From NCBI GenBank assembly GCA_937959115.1, contig CALGAW010000063.1, positions 1-35,969 on the forward strand: 35,969 nt of DNA. The letters run 5' to 3'. Position numbers and translations under genes: made by a program. Below the pieces are notes generated by a model. It had not been told where the DNA came from. It saw nothing but the letters and a program-made list of their open reading frames with translations, and made no database searches. The stretch is from an uncultured Saprospiraceae bacterium (GTDB taxonomy: Bacteria > Bacteroidota > Bacteroidia > Chitinophagales > Saprospiraceae). This document shows, piece by piece, positions 18,323-26,651 of the stretch (its first letter is position 1; every line of letters starts with the position of its first letter).

Positions 18323-19396
18323 TTAAGCGGTTTCGTGAATTTTTACTTTATGAATCCAGTTGAATCGATCTTCAGTTGCACCTGAGCGAATATTGCTCAA
18401 TTCTTCCTTAAGAAACTTAGAGATTTCTCTTCCTTCAATTGGAGGTAATTTCATCACTTTGTCTCGGTAAGTTAACTCACTAACAGGAGCAACAACAGCA
18501 GCAGTACCAGCACCAAATACATCTTCTAATGTACCATTTTCGTGTGCCTCCACTATTTCCTTGATGTTAACGTGTCTTTCCTCTACTCTTATGCCTTTTT
18601 CTTTGAGCAATGTGATGAAGCTATCACGCGTTATTCCTTCTAGAATTGTACCGTCGATAGTGGTTGGTGTCACGACTCTACCATCAATAACGAAAAAGAG
18701 ATTCATGGTTCCACATTCCTGCACATATTCGAAGTCTGCACTCATCCACATGATTTGGTCATAGCCCATTTTAGAAGCGATATTCATTGGATAAAGCGTT
18801 GCAGCGTAGTTTCCTGCGGTCTTTGCATATCCCACACCTCCTTTTGCTGCTCTAATATATTTTTGAGCAGTGAGGAGTTTTACTGGTTTCGTGTAGTAGT
18901 TAGAAACAGGACCAGTAAAGATGATAAATTTGAAGGTATCAGAAGATCGAACGCCGATAAACTCATCAGCTGCAAACATGAAAGGTCTAATATAAAGTGC
19001 ACTTGGCGCTTCAGGTATCCATTTATAATCAATTGAAACGAGTAACTCTAGTGCTTGGTTAAACAAATCGGCAGGAAATGAAGGCATCCCCATTCTTTCA
19101 GCTGACCTGTTTAGTCTTGAGATGTGTCTATCCAATCTGAAAAGCATTGGATTGCCTTCTGAGTCTTTAGACGCTTTCATACCTTCAAATACTGATTGTC
19201 CGTAGTGTAGCGTTAAGTTAGCAGGAGTTAAAGTGATCGGACCGAACGGTTGTATTGAGAAGTTTTTCCATTCGCCATCTGCATATTCTGCACAAAACAT
19301 ATGGTCTGAGTATACTTTACCAAAAGATGCATTATTAATGTCAAAATCTTTCAATTTTGAATTCTCGGTTTTATTTATCTCAATCTCGTATTTCAT
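18323..19396 (-). CDS. ilvE: Branched-chain amino acid aminotransferase
   Basis: This PLP-dependent class IV aminotransferase catalyses the last step of leucine, isoleucine and valine synthesis and the first of their breakdown, with glutamate as amino donor. The 357 residues match the BCAT group that is closer to the eukaryotic enzymes. Features are LHYGQSVFEGMKA, RLDRHISRLNRSAERM, YIRPFMFA, the PLP lysine Lys192 in GYAKTAGNYAA, the QECGTMNLFFV block, and VFGAGTAAVVAPV. The ATG at 19396 gives the expected N-terminus. It is a single minus-strand gene between two forward genes or spacers, with no clear TAnnTTTG box upstream. Confidence 0.95.
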   Translation of the reverse strand: MKYEIEINKTENSKLKDFDINNASFGKVYSDHMFCAEYADGEWKNFSIQPFGPITLTPANLTLHYGQSVFEGMKASKDSEGNPMLFRLDRHISRLNRSAERMGMPSFPADLFNQALELLVSIDYKWIPEAPSALYIRPFMFAADEFIGVRSSDTFKFIIFTGPVSNYYTKPVKLLTAQKYIRAAKGGVGYAKTAGNYAATLYPMNIASKMGYDQIMWMSADFEYVQECGTMNLFFVIDGRVVTPTTIDGTILEGITRDSFITLLKEKGIRVEERHVNIKEIVEAHENGTLEDVFGAGTAAVVAPVSELTYRDKVMKLPPIEGREISKFLKEELSNIRSGATEDRFNWIHKVKIHETA

Positions 19397-19496
19397 TGTA
19401 AATATTTTACGTAAATTTAGTGGAAATTTTACTAAAATTCTACTGTAACCAGTATTTAAACAGTAAATAAATTTATTGTTTTGTCAAACAAGCGAC

Positions 19497-19967
19497 ATGC
19501 GAGATAATATTTTGAATGACGGATTATTTTCATATGATGTATATCTTCTGGAAAACTCCAATATATTAGAAGAAAATCTGATTGGATGCAACCAAAAGGA
19601 AACATTAATCATCTTAACACTGAATGAACAGAAGGAAAAGACCTCCAAAGAATTGTTATCATTTTTGAAAAAAATCCTATCTGCGATAGGTTATGAATTA
19701 GAAAATGATGTAGCAATGATTCAAGTGGAACGATCAAAATCTGTTCAAATTGCTGATTTAAAGAAATCAGTTAAATTTAAATACCTTATTAATTTTGGAA
19801 TGCCACTTAGTAATCTGGGACTAAACTTAGAGAATAATTTTCTTTATAAACCCGTTACATTGAATGGAGTATCAATCATCAATGCAAATTCGCTTGAAGA
19901 AATACAACAAAATGTAAATTTGAAAAAGCATTTCTGGAATTGTCTCAAAGCAACATTCCTAAATTGA
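19497..19967 (+). CDS. Small conserved-looking protein, possibly HolD (DNA polymerase III psi)-like
   Basis: The 156-residue soluble protein has no signal peptide or membrane helix. The C-terminal part has a pattern KYLINFGMPLSNLGLNLENN, then GVSIINANSLEEI, then KKHFWNCLKATF. This resembles the closing portion of HolD, where a core beta strand is followed by an A/S-x-L-x-x-L motif and an R/K-x-x-LW helix. The similarity is by eye and weak, so the name is only a suggestion. The frame could open at TTG 19476, but ATG 19497 is preferred. It ends six bases before rdgB and is probably cotranscribed with it, a nucleotide-pool and replication context that is compatible with the idea. Confidence 0.72.
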   Translation: MRDNILNDGLFSYDVYLLENSNILEENLIGCNQKETLIILTLNEQKEKTSKELLSFLKKILSAIGYELENDVAMIQVERSKSVQIADLKKSVKFKYLINFGMPLSNLGLNLENNFLYKPVTLNGVSIINANSLEEIQQNVNLKKHFWNCLKATFLN

Positions 19968-19973
19968 TATCGT

Positions 19974-20564
19974 ATGAATAATAGAACATCTTTGGTTTTT
20001 GCCACAGGTAATAGGAATAAACTCAAGGAAGTAAAAGCAATGTTGGATGATTCCATAGAGCTTAGAAATCTTGAAGATATAAATTGCTATGAAGAAATAC
20101 CTGAAACAAAAAACACAATTGAGCTAAATGCAATACAGAAAGCACAATACGTGGCCAATAAGTTCGAAGTAAATTGTTTTGCAGAAGATACAGGTCTTGA
20201 AATTGAAGCATTAAATGGAGAGCCAGGTGTATTTTCAGCAAGGTATGCAGGATTGCAAAGAAGTGCTGATGACAATATGGAATTGGTACTAAGCAAGATG
20301 AAACAAGTAGCTAATAGACGAGCTCGTTTCAAAACTGTGGTAGCACTCATAATAAATGAGAAACAGTTCACTTTTGAAGGAATTATTAATGGAGAAATAG
20401 CCACAGAAAAGAAAGGCCTTAAAGGTTTTGGTTATGATCCAATATTTATTCCAGATGGATACAAAAAGACTTTTGCTGAATTAGACGAAAAAGAAAAGAA
20501 TAGTATTAGCCATAGAGCTATTGCTATCAGCAAGTTTTTAGATTTTTTAATTGAAGTAGTTTAA
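19974..20564 (+). CDS. rdgB: RdgB/HAM1 family non-canonical purine NTP pyrophosphatase
   Basis: The enzyme hydrolyses dITP, ITP and XTP to monophosphates, keeping deaminated purines out of DNA and RNA. All family motifs are present in 196 residues: ATGNRNKLKE (10-19), FAEDTGLEIEAL with the metal-binding acidic pair (71-72), GVFSARYAG (85-93), GFGYDPIF (151-158) and SHRA (179-182). The ATG at 19974 places the first strand (SLVFATGN) at the usual position. It follows the small gene by six bases. A 31-base gap separates it from the sigma factor gene, so cotranscription with that is possible. Confidence 0.96.
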   Translation: MNNRTSLVFATGNRNKLKEVKAMLDDSIELRNLEDINCYEEIPETKNTIELNAIQKAQYVANKFEVNCFAEDTGLEIEALNGEPGVFSARYAGLQRSADDNMELVLSKMKQVANRRARFKTVVALIINEKQFTFEGIINGEIATEKKGLKGFGYDPIFIPDGYKKTFAELDEKEKNSISHRAIAISKFLDFLIEVV

Positions 20565-20595
20565 TTTATTTATCACTACCAAAAAGGAATCCCCA

Positions 20596-21147
20596 ATGGC
20601 TGAAGTTCTAGTGTTTGGATTATCTGAAAAGGAGATTATCACAGGTTGTATGTCAGGCAAACGAGAGCACCAGGAGATGTTTTACAAGTATTACTCTCCC
20701 AAAATGTTCGGTATTTGTTTGAGATATGCCAATGATTATCATGCCGCTGAAGATATTCTCCAAGAAGGATTTATTAAAGTGTTTAAGAACCTTGGAAAGT
20801 TCCGAGGAGAAGGCTCTTTTGAAGGATGGGTAAAACGTATTTTCATTAATACCGCAATTGAATATTATAGAAAAGCGGTAAATCATAAAGGTCACTCTGA
20901 ATTGGATAAAGTAACATTTAAACAAATTGGAGAAGTTGCAATTGAAAACCTCGCAGCTAAAGATTTATTAAATATGATTCAAAAGCTTTCTCCAGGATAT
21001 CAAACGGTGTTTAACATGTATGTTATTGACGGTTTTTCTCACAAGGAAATCGCTCAACAACTAGGTATTTCTGAAGGTACATCTAAGTCCCAACTAGCAA
21101 GAGCAAGAGCTATTTTGCAAAAAATGATTCTAAAACTTCATAGATAA
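20596..21147 (+). CDS. ECF-type sigma-70 family RNA polymerase sigma factor
   Basis: This 183-residue protein has only regions 2 and 4, the ECF architecture. Region 2 (about 24-94) shows MFYKYYSPKMFGICLRYAND, HAAEDILQEGFIKVF and FEGWVKRIFINTAIEYYRK. Region 4 (about 121-178) has LSPGYQTVFNMYVIDGFSHK and the helix-turn-helix EIAQQLGISEGTSKSQLARAR. An AAGGA-like ribosome site precedes the ATG. The next gene starts 37 bases downstream and encodes a membrane protein whose N-terminal repeats may face the cytoplasm, suggesting it controls this sigma factor. That link is inference from arrangement, which is common in Bacteroidota. Confidence 0.94.
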   Translation: MAEVLVFGLSEKEIITGCMSGKREHQEMFYKYYSPKMFGICLRYANDYHAAEDILQEGFIKVFKNLGKFRGEGSFEGWVKRIFINTAIEYYRKAVNHKGHSELDKVTFKQIGEVAIENLAAKDLLNMIQKLSPGYQTVFNMYVIDGFSHKEIAQQLGISEGTSKSQLARARAILQKMILKLHR

Positions 21148-21184
21148 AAATGTGAAGGATTAGGAAATGCACAGATAACTTTAA

Positions 21185-22924
21185 ATGAACAAAGAACAAA
21201 ATTACAATCTAGAAAAAGTATTTCAAGATATTTTTTCCAAATTTGAGTGTACCCCTTCTCAAGACATATGGAATAATATAGATAATGAACTTCTTGACAT
21301 AGAGTTTAAATCTAATCTTGAATCACTTGAAGCTCCAACTTCAAATGAGGTTTGGAACAACATTATTTCTGTCGTAGAAACAGATTCTCTCTTCAATCAA
21401 TCTTTCAGTGTATTGGACGTAGCTCCTAATGCTGAAAATTGGGAGATAATTTCTAATACAATCAATTTTGATCAACATTTTGAACATTCATTTCAAGACT
21501 TTACACAAGTACCCAATCCTAAAATCTGGGATACGATATCTAACAATGAATTCGAGACGCATTGCCGTTCTAAGTTTAAAACATTTGAAATAGAACCGAG
21601 TGATGATAATTGGGATAAAATCAAACGTGCGATACCTGCCATTATCCCTATTAGAGCATTAATCCCTCATATAACAAGGGTTGCTGCAATTTTCTTAATA
21701 GCTATTTCCATTCCTTTCTTAGTAAATAAATCTGGGCTATTAAATAAAACAAGTAATCTACCTGTTGCATTTAATGTTCCGACCGTAAAAGTAACAGATA
21801 CAGATAAAATAGTTAAAACTACTGTTAACCAGGCTATTAAAACGTCTGAATCCGCTCAAAATAATATTGGTTCTACAACATCCAATCAATTAGCACAAGC
21901 CAATACTCAAAAGGAATCTACTATTTCTTCTATTGGTTCGTCTATTGTAAACGTTGTTTCACCTCCTTCGATCAAACAAAATCTAGATCAAGCAGTTACT
22001 TTTAACAGTCAACCAACAACGCTAACATCTAAAGAAGATAAACGTATTCAATTTGCAACGCCTGTAACTAGAAAAACTAGAACCATTGAAAAGTTAACTA
22101 CTAGCTTTGACGGAACGCTTGCAACTAATAATAATATGGCGTTCAACAAATTGAAAAATCAGAACTTGAATTTCTCATCAAACGCCCTATCCAACCGCAC
22201 AGAATCATTTGTTACAAGTCTTAAAGGACCAGGTAACAGCTCTGAGCTGGAAGCAATCAAATTAAGTGATAAACTATTCAGCATTACCGATAACCCAAGA
22301 GCTGTGAAAATGCTTAATTACTCTGGTCTTTATGTTTATATAGCAAGTCAGTTTAGCAATACCTGGATGGTCAACCCACAAGTGCAAGAAAGTTTAAACG
22401 AGTATAACACAGCTAACTATATGGTTGATTTCGGTGGCTCTGCTGGAGTTGGGTTCGGATTTCAATTTTCCCCTAGAGTTGCTATCGAGGCAGGATGGAG
22501 AAGAGCAGTATTGAACCAAAAATTCAGAGAGCTAGTACCAAATCAGATATACGTAAACAACGACCTTAAGTCAGTATACAACACCTTCGAAACACTTGGA
22601 AAGTATACATTGAATAGAGTAAAATCGAATAGAAGAAACCCAATCACTACCTCAGTTGCATTAGGTCTTCACTATAGAAATCTTAAAAATGTTTCTATGA
22701 ACACGGATGCTGAGTTTGACCAATCTGTATTTATCAACAAAGAAGTTGGTGTTACTGGTGGATTTGATGTCGATTTCCATTTAAGTGAATGGATTACACT
22801 TGCCATGGGCGCTAGAGGTTCAATCGGAACAGATGTAGTAGATTTATCTTCAATTAACTCTGAGAGTCGTTATAACAACGAATATGGTGTTAGAGCTGCG
22901 CTCCAATATAAAATATCTCAATAG
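21185..22924 (+). CDS. Membrane protein with five W-motif repeats, one TM helix and a C-terminal beta-rich domain; putative regulator of the adjacent sigma factor
   Basis: The 579-residue protein lacks a signal peptide. Residues about 11-150 hold five tandem units of 28-29 residues, each with a hydrophobic F or L exactly nine residues before a Trp: F20/W29, L48/W57, L77/W86, F106/W115, F134/W143, usually with a Pro and a following [NDE]xI. A single hydrophobic helix follows (about 164-181). A Thr/Ser/Asn-rich linker (about 185-375) leads to a beta-rich domain (YSGLYVYIASQF... to ALQYKISQ) resembling the outer membrane beta-barrels of Bacteroidota. The topology predicts a cytoplasmic repeat region and a periplasmic or outer-membrane end. 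It lies 37 bases after an ECF sigma gene, so an anti-sigma role is plausible, not proven. Confidence 0.85.
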   Translation: MNKEQNYNLEKVFQDIFSKFECTPSQDIWNNIDNELLDIEFKSNLESLEAPTSNEVWNNIISVVETDSLFNQSFSVLDVAPNAENWEIISNTINFDQHFEHSFQDFTQVPNPKIWDTISNNEFETHCRSKFKTFEIEPSDDNWDKIKRAIPAIIPIRALIPHITRVAAIFLIAISIPFLVNKSGLLNKTSNLPVAFNVPTVKVTDTDKIVKTTVNQAIKTSESAQNNIGSTTSNQLAQANTQKESTISSIGSSIVNVVSPPSIKQNLDQAVTFNSQPTTLTSKEDKRIQFATPVTRKTRTIEKLTTSFDGTLATNNNMAFNKLKNQNLNFSSNALSNRTESFVTSLKGPGNSSELEAIKLSDKLFSITDNPRAVKMLNYSGLYVYIASQFSNTWMVNPQVQESLNEYNTANYMVDFGGSAGVGFGFQFSPRVAIEAGWRRAVLNQKFRELVPNQIYVNNDLKSVYNTFETLGKYTLNRVKSNRRNPITTSVALGLHYRNLKNVSMNTDAEFDQSVFINKEVGVTGGFDVDFHLSEWITLAMGARGSIGTDVVDLSSINSESRYNNEYGVRAALQYKISQ

Positions 22925-23393
22925 TATTAGTTTAAAATACTCATTTCTACTTAGCGATTCCTTCGGTTTAACTCCTACTATACCGATATGATCATACGAT
23001 TCCCTGATAACTCCAGTATGCTGTCTTGAGAAACCCAGAAACTTACCGCCAAACAACAGGCTTTCAATCATTTGACAGTACTCCATTAATAATTAAACAA
23101 TTATCATTATTTTTCTAGGCTTTTTCAGGTAATTGTTTCCTTCGAATTACAACAGACACTAATTTTTCGCAGTTCACAATTGTAAAAGAAGTGTAAGAAA
23201 ATTTATGCACTCTAGTACTCAATTTCCACACTGTTTATCTATCAGTCAGAATACGCCATTCACTAAAATAAAAGCTAGGAAAAATATTTCTCATATTAGA
23301 TAAAATAAAAATACCATGTTTGAAATGGCATGTATTTTGCAAATTATAGTTATAATTGCCCTGAGAGAAGTTAAACCTGCAAACTAAACCGAG
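22925..23393. other. Spacer without convincing genes
   Basis: This 469-base AT-rich spacer has no recognised gene. A short inverted repeat follows the stop of the membrane protein gene (AGTATT/AATACT, about 22924-22942) without a T run. An imperfect hairpin, AAAATAC...GTATTTT, lies at 23308-23338 about 55 bases before the small ORF at 23394. Confidence 0.5.
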
Positions 23394-23630
23394 ATGAACG
23401 ACAAACGAAACCACCTCCAAGGAAACGATATTACGTCTGTATACTCAAAATTTTTCTTTCGACTTGACAAACTCTGTTACCGTGTTATTTTATCATATGG
23501 AACTGAATCAAGGCAGCTTTATAAGGATTTTGACAACTTCCAGCAATACCACGAAAACCATAAAGCAGTAGTTGATGCCATTAAAGGTGAGGGACAAATT
23601 CCCAATACATTTTCACTTTTGACGACATAG
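23394..23630 (+). CDS. Small hypothetical protein, 78 residues
   Basis: I do not recognise this protein. It starts with ATG, has no signal peptide or membrane helix, and is mixed charged/aromatic (KFFFRLDKLCYRVILSYG, YKDFDNFQQYHENHKAVV), consistent with a small folded cytoplasmic protein. No Shine-Dalgarno sequence and no exact TAnnTTTG box precedes it; an imperfect hairpin lies about 55 bases upstream. It converges with the adenosyltransferase gene, whose stop is 38 bases further on. It may be a real orphan gene or a chance frame. Confidence 0.4.
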   Translation: MNDKRNHLQGNDITSVYSKFFFRLDKLCYRVILSYGTESRQLYKDFDNFQQYHENHKAVVDAIKGEGQIPNTFSLLTT

Positions 23631-23668
23631 GAAGTGAAGTGAATATCGAAAGAAGTTATTTTTAAAGC

Positions 23669-24226
23669 TTACTTTTTGGAACGTGAAATCCACTTGATTT
23701 CGCCCACCTCCAAGATATGACCGATCATTCGGCTAAGGATAAACAGATAATCCGACAGCCGATTCAAGTATTTTATCAGTATCAAGTCAACAGATTCATC
23801 ATTGGACAACGCAACAACCAAGCGCTCGGCTCTTCTGCAAACACAACGCGCTACGTGACAACTGCTCACCGCTACGTGCCCACCTGGTAAAATAAAATTC
23901 TTCAGTGCAGGCAGTTCCTCGTCCATTTCATCCATCCATTGTTCTAGTAACTCGATATCCGCCTCAGTCAAGTCAGGTGTACTCATCTCTTTGGAGGGAT
24001 CACTTGCCAGATTTGCCCCAATTGTAAACAGTCGGTTTTGAATTTCAATCAGCTGTGCCCTAAGCGGATCATCTGTCAACTGATCTCGAACCAGGCCCAA
24101 ATGAGAATTGAGCTCATCGACTGTCCCATAGGATTCTATGCGTAAGTGGTGTTTGGGCAATCGCTTGCCTCCAAACAACGAAGTTTCTCCTCCGTCTCCA
24201 GTTTTTGTGTAAATCTTAAATGCCAT
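23669..24226 (-). CDS. PduO-type cob(I)yrinic acid a,c-diamide adenosyltransferase
   Basis: The enzyme transfers adenosyl from ATP to reduced cobalamin, making the coenzyme form used by enzymes such as methylmalonyl-CoA mutase. The 185-residue protein has the PduO-type hallmarks: KIYTKTGDGGETSLFGG (the ATP-binding N-terminus), SYGTVDELNSHLG (32-44), LPGG at 113-116, and the RRAER segment (131-135). It ends a three-gene minus-strand run with the ABC ATPase and gatC, starting eight bases after the ATPase stop. The cobalamin theme recurs in the BtuF-like protein at 31181, but they are 7 kb apart and on opposite strands. Confidence 0.95.
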   Translation of the reverse strand: MAFKIYTKTGDGGETSLFGGKRLPKHHLRIESYGTVDELNSHLGLVRDQLTDDPLRAQLIEIQNRLFTIGANLASDPSKEMSTPDLTEADIELLEQWMDEMDEELPALKNFILPGGHVAVSSCHVARCVCRRAERLVVALSNDESVDLILIKYLNRLSDYLFILSRMIGHILEVGEIKWISRSKK

Positions 24227-24233
24227 TTGACTG

Positions 24234-24974
24234 TTAGTTTTCTAAATATCTGTGATCAGTATCGTACGCGCTAATTATAGTTTCGTTGCGCTCGTCTTTC
24301 TCCACCAAACCATCCCGTAAGCGAATAATTCGGTGAGCGTGCATTGAAATATCTGGCTCATGTGTTACGAGTATTACCGTATTGCCAGCCTTGTGGATCT
24401 CTTCAAATATTTCCATAATTTCGACTGACGTCTTTGTATCAAGGTTTCCAGTAGGCTCATCCGCTAGGATGATTGAAGGATTGTTGACAAGAGCTCTAGC
24501 AATGGCAACACGTTGTCTCTGTCCTCCCGATAATTCATTCGGTCTGTGCATAACACGGTCTCCGAGCCCAACCAATTCCAATTTTTCTCTAGCGACAGCA
24601 TGTCGTTTCGATTTACTGAGCCCCGCATAAACCAACGGCAAGGCTACGTTTTCCAAACTAGACAATCGTGGCAACAGATTAAAGGTTTGAAAGACGAATC
24701 CAATTTCTTTATTTCTGATTTCTGCAAGCATATTATCATCTAATTTGCTTACATCTGATCCATTCAGGATATATTGACCAGCGGATGGGGTGTCCAAGCA
24801 ACCAAGGAGGTTCATCAAGGTGGATTTCCCTGAGCCCGACGGTCCCATTAGTGCAACGTACTCATTTTTAGCAATCTGAAGGGAAACGTCTTTAAGGGCA
24901 TCGATTTTCTCAAGCCCCATAATGTAGGTTTTCCTTAGATTCGTGATGTCGATTATACTATTCTTTGTACTCAT
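24234..24974 (-). CDS. ABC transporter ATP-binding protein, LolD/MacB type
   Basis: This is the nucleotide-binding subunit of an ABC system. The 246 residues carry Walker [10 protein letters not shown] (44-52), a Q-loop in [13 protein letters not shown], the signature LSGGQ (148-152), Walker [13 protein letters not shown] (168-179) and the switch His205 in VTHE. The [12 protein letters not shown] and [11 protein letters not shown] wording is characteristic of the LolD/MacB/FtsE group, which works with FtsX-like permeases in lipoprotein or peptide export. No permease is encoded nearby, so the partner must lie elsewhere. It lies between gatC (6 bases upstream) and the adenosyltransferase gene. 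Confidence 0.95.
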   Translation of the reverse strand: MSTKNSIIDITNLRKTYIMGLEKIDALKDVSLQIAKNEYVALMGPSGSGKSTLMNLLGCLDTPSAGQYILNGSDVSKLDDNMLAEIRNKEIGFVFQTFNLLPRLSSLENVALPLVYAGLSKSKRHAVAREKLELVGLGDRVMHRPNELSGGQRQRVAIARALVNNPSIILADEPTGNLDTKTSVEIMEIFEEIHKAGNTVILVTHEPDISMHAHRIIRLRDGLVEKDERNETIISAYDTDHRYLEN

Positions 24975-24980
24975 TTACAT

Positions 24981-25271
24981 TTATTGTTCAATCACCTTAG
25001 GAACTTTAAAGAAGGTACCGTTTTGATCAGGCGCGTTGCTTAACGCTTGTTCTCTAGTAATCGATTGTTTAGCGATATCTTCTCTTAACGGTTGTACATT
25101 TGTACTAAGTTGAGCAGGTGATTCTAATTGACTTGAATCGATTTCATCCAATTTCTTAATCATTGTTAAGATGTTGCTCAAATTAGCCATTACTTCTTTC
25201 CGTTCCGTCTCATTGAATGTTAATCTGGATAATTTTTCCAGTTTCAATATTAACGATTTATCTATTTCCAT
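24981..25271 (-). CDS. gatC: Asp-tRNA(Asn)/Glu-tRNA(Gln) amidotransferase subunit C
   Basis: GatC stabilises the GatAB amidotransferase that converts mischarged Glu-tRNA(Gln) or Asp-tRNA(Asn) to the amidated form. The 96-residue protein has the family length and pattern: LEKLSRLTFNETER near the start, ILTMIKKLDEIDSSQLESPA in the middle, then LREDI and ALSNAPDQNGTFFKVPKVIE at the end. gatA and gatB are absent from the window, as is usual for Bacteroidota where gatC is often detached. It heads the minus-strand cluster with the ABC ATPase and adenosyltransferase genes. Confidence 0.95.
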   Translation of the reverse strand: MEIDKSLILKLEKLSRLTFNETERKEVMANLSNILTMIKKLDEIDSSQLESPAQLSTNVQPLREDIAKQSITREQALSNAPDQNGTFFKVPKVIEQ

Positions 25272-25398
25272 TCACAATTATTCGATGTTTGCCCTTAAAT
25301 AGTCGTCCAAAAGCGGACCTAGTAAAGGAATTGAAATTAATTACGCAAGTAAAATAGAATCAAGTTTTAATTTCTCCAAAACATTTGAGTATTATTTG

Positions 25399-25406
25399 TA
25401 TTTTTG
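25399..25406 (+). promoter_or_regulatory. Putative -7 box of the deoxynucleoside kinase gene
   Basis: TATTTTTG matches TAnnTTTG and lies 33 bases before the ATG at 25439. If used, the first in-frame TTG at 25385 would be outside the transcript, which supports the ATG. Confidence 0.45.
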
Positions 25407-25438
25407 CTCAAATTTTTGTTATTGAAATAAACCATTAT

Positions 25439-26095
25439 ATGACCACCGAAAAAACGGATCACAAAGTTACCCATGTTGCAGTCGCCGGTAATATAGGTGC
25501 TGGGAAAACCACATTATGTACTAAACTAGCTAAGCACTTTAGCTGGGAAGTTAATTATGAAGATACAGAGGACAACCCTTATCTGAGTGATTTTTACACG
25601 GATATGAAGCGTTGGTCGTTTAATCTACAGATTTATTTTTTGAATAGTAGATATCGACAAATCCTTGATATTCAGAGTGGTGACAAGGTGGTAATTCAAG
25701 ACAGAACGATCTATGAAGACGCACATATTTTTGCTCCCAACCTTCATGATATGGGGCTAATGTCTACACGTGACTTTAACAACTATTTTGAATTGTTTGA
25801 GACAATGAGCTCTCAAGTACGCCCTCCAGATCTATTGATTTATTTGAAAGCCGACATCCCTACCCTAGTCAATCACATTCAAAAACGAGGTAGAGAGTAC
25901 GAAGGCAATATGAGTTTAGACTACTTGAAACGCTTAAATGAACGTTACGAAACTTGGATTGATTCTTATTTGAACAAGAAAGTAGGTAAACTACTCATTA
26001 TCAATGTAAACAAGTATGACTTCAATGCAAATCCTGAAGATCTAGGTGATGTCATCAATCAAGTATCTAGAGAGTTGTATGGTGGTTTGTTTTAA
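25439..26095 (+). CDS. Deoxynucleoside kinase
   Basis: The enzyme phosphorylates deoxynucleosides for salvage into DNA precursors. The 218-residue protein has the P-loop GNIGAGKTT (17-25), the substrate-binding EDTEDNPYLSDFY region, the WSFNLQIYFLNSRYRQ helix, the DRT motif (88-90, in VIQDRTIYED), and a lid-like RGREYE. These define the dNK/dGK-dCK family; specificity for dG, dA or dC cannot be told from this. The frame opens at TTG 25385, but ATG 25439 gives the family N-terminus and lies behind a TAnnTTTG box. It is divergent from gatC and convergent with the small gene at 26116. Confidence 0.93.
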   Translation: MTTEKTDHKVTHVAVAGNIGAGKTTLCTKLAKHFSWEVNYEDTEDNPYLSDFYTDMKRWSFNLQIYFLNSRYRQILDIQSGDKVVIQDRTIYEDAHIFAPNLHDMGLMSTRDFNNYFELFETMSSQVRPPDLLIYLKADIPTLVNHIQKRGREYEGNMSLDYLKRLNERYETWIDSYLNKKVGKLLIINVNKYDFNANPEDLGDVINQVSRELYGGLF

Positions 26096-26115
26096 AACCA
26101 ATACACAATAATCTT

Positions 26116-26349
26116 CTAAGGTTTACGATTTTTCAATGCCTGAGCTGCCTTGTAGTATTTACTTTTTACTGTAGAAGTCTTTGTTCCTGCAATTGATTTT
26201 GATTCTGTTTTACTGATGCTCGTAGAAGATGAACTAGCCACTCCTGTGCTGTAAACGATTCCGCCTACCAATGCAACATGCATGAAAACTGTCATTGCTA
26301 TTGCAATCACTTTGTTTGATTTTTCTTTTCTTGATGTTATCCTATTCAT
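26116..26349 (-). CDS. Small membrane protein, 77 residues, unknown
   Basis: I do not recognise a family. A basic N-terminus (MNRITSRKEKSNK) is followed by one hydrophobic helix (about 13-35, IAIAMTVFMHVALVGGIVYS) and a Ser/Thr/Lys-rich tail ending KAAQALKNRKP. The arrangement, with MHVALVGG in the helix, recalls the N-terminal anchor of TonB-type proteins, but the periplasmic TonB domain is missing. It should be an inner-membrane protein with its tail outside. It converges with the kinase gene 20 bases away. The composition suggests a real gene. Confidence 0.6.
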   Translation of the reverse strand: MNRITSRKEKSNKVIAIAMTVFMHVALVGGIVYSTGVASSSSTSISKTESKSIAGTKTSTVKSKYYKAAQALKNRKP

Positions 26350-26651
26350 AACTAATTTATTTTAGTGTAGGTGCTTTTGTTTTCCTACTTATAAACGATT
26401 AGTTTTCAAAACATAGTATCGGAAAACTATGCCATATGAATATTCAACCTGTTATTGAAATCTTAATTGGAAAGGGGTTATCTATTATCAAATTCTAGTG
26501 CATCTTACCTATTCCTAGTCATTACAAGGCATTCTTTATCTATGAAATTGTTAAAGGCTCATTTCTGGCTTTGCAAAACACGGTGATTATTTGTGAGAAA
26601 TTTAACAATATGACCTAGGATAATTGCTAATTATTAATCGCTTGCTTCGAA
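26350..26651. other. Spacer with overlapping inverted repeats
   Basis: No gene is visible in these 302 bases. TAGTTTTC (26400-26407) is the reverse complement of GAAAACTA (26422-26429), and CATAGT (26412-26417) of ACTATG (26426-26431). The two share bases and are mutually exclusive. They lie about 50-80 bases upstream of the start of the small membrane protein gene, which reads away on the minus strand. Confidence 0.45.

Noticed and set aside
22850-23086. Minus-strand frame of 78 codons overlapping the end of the membrane protein gene
   Set aside because: Part of it is antisense to a well-supported gene, no family is recognised, and no promoter-like box or ribosome site precedes it.
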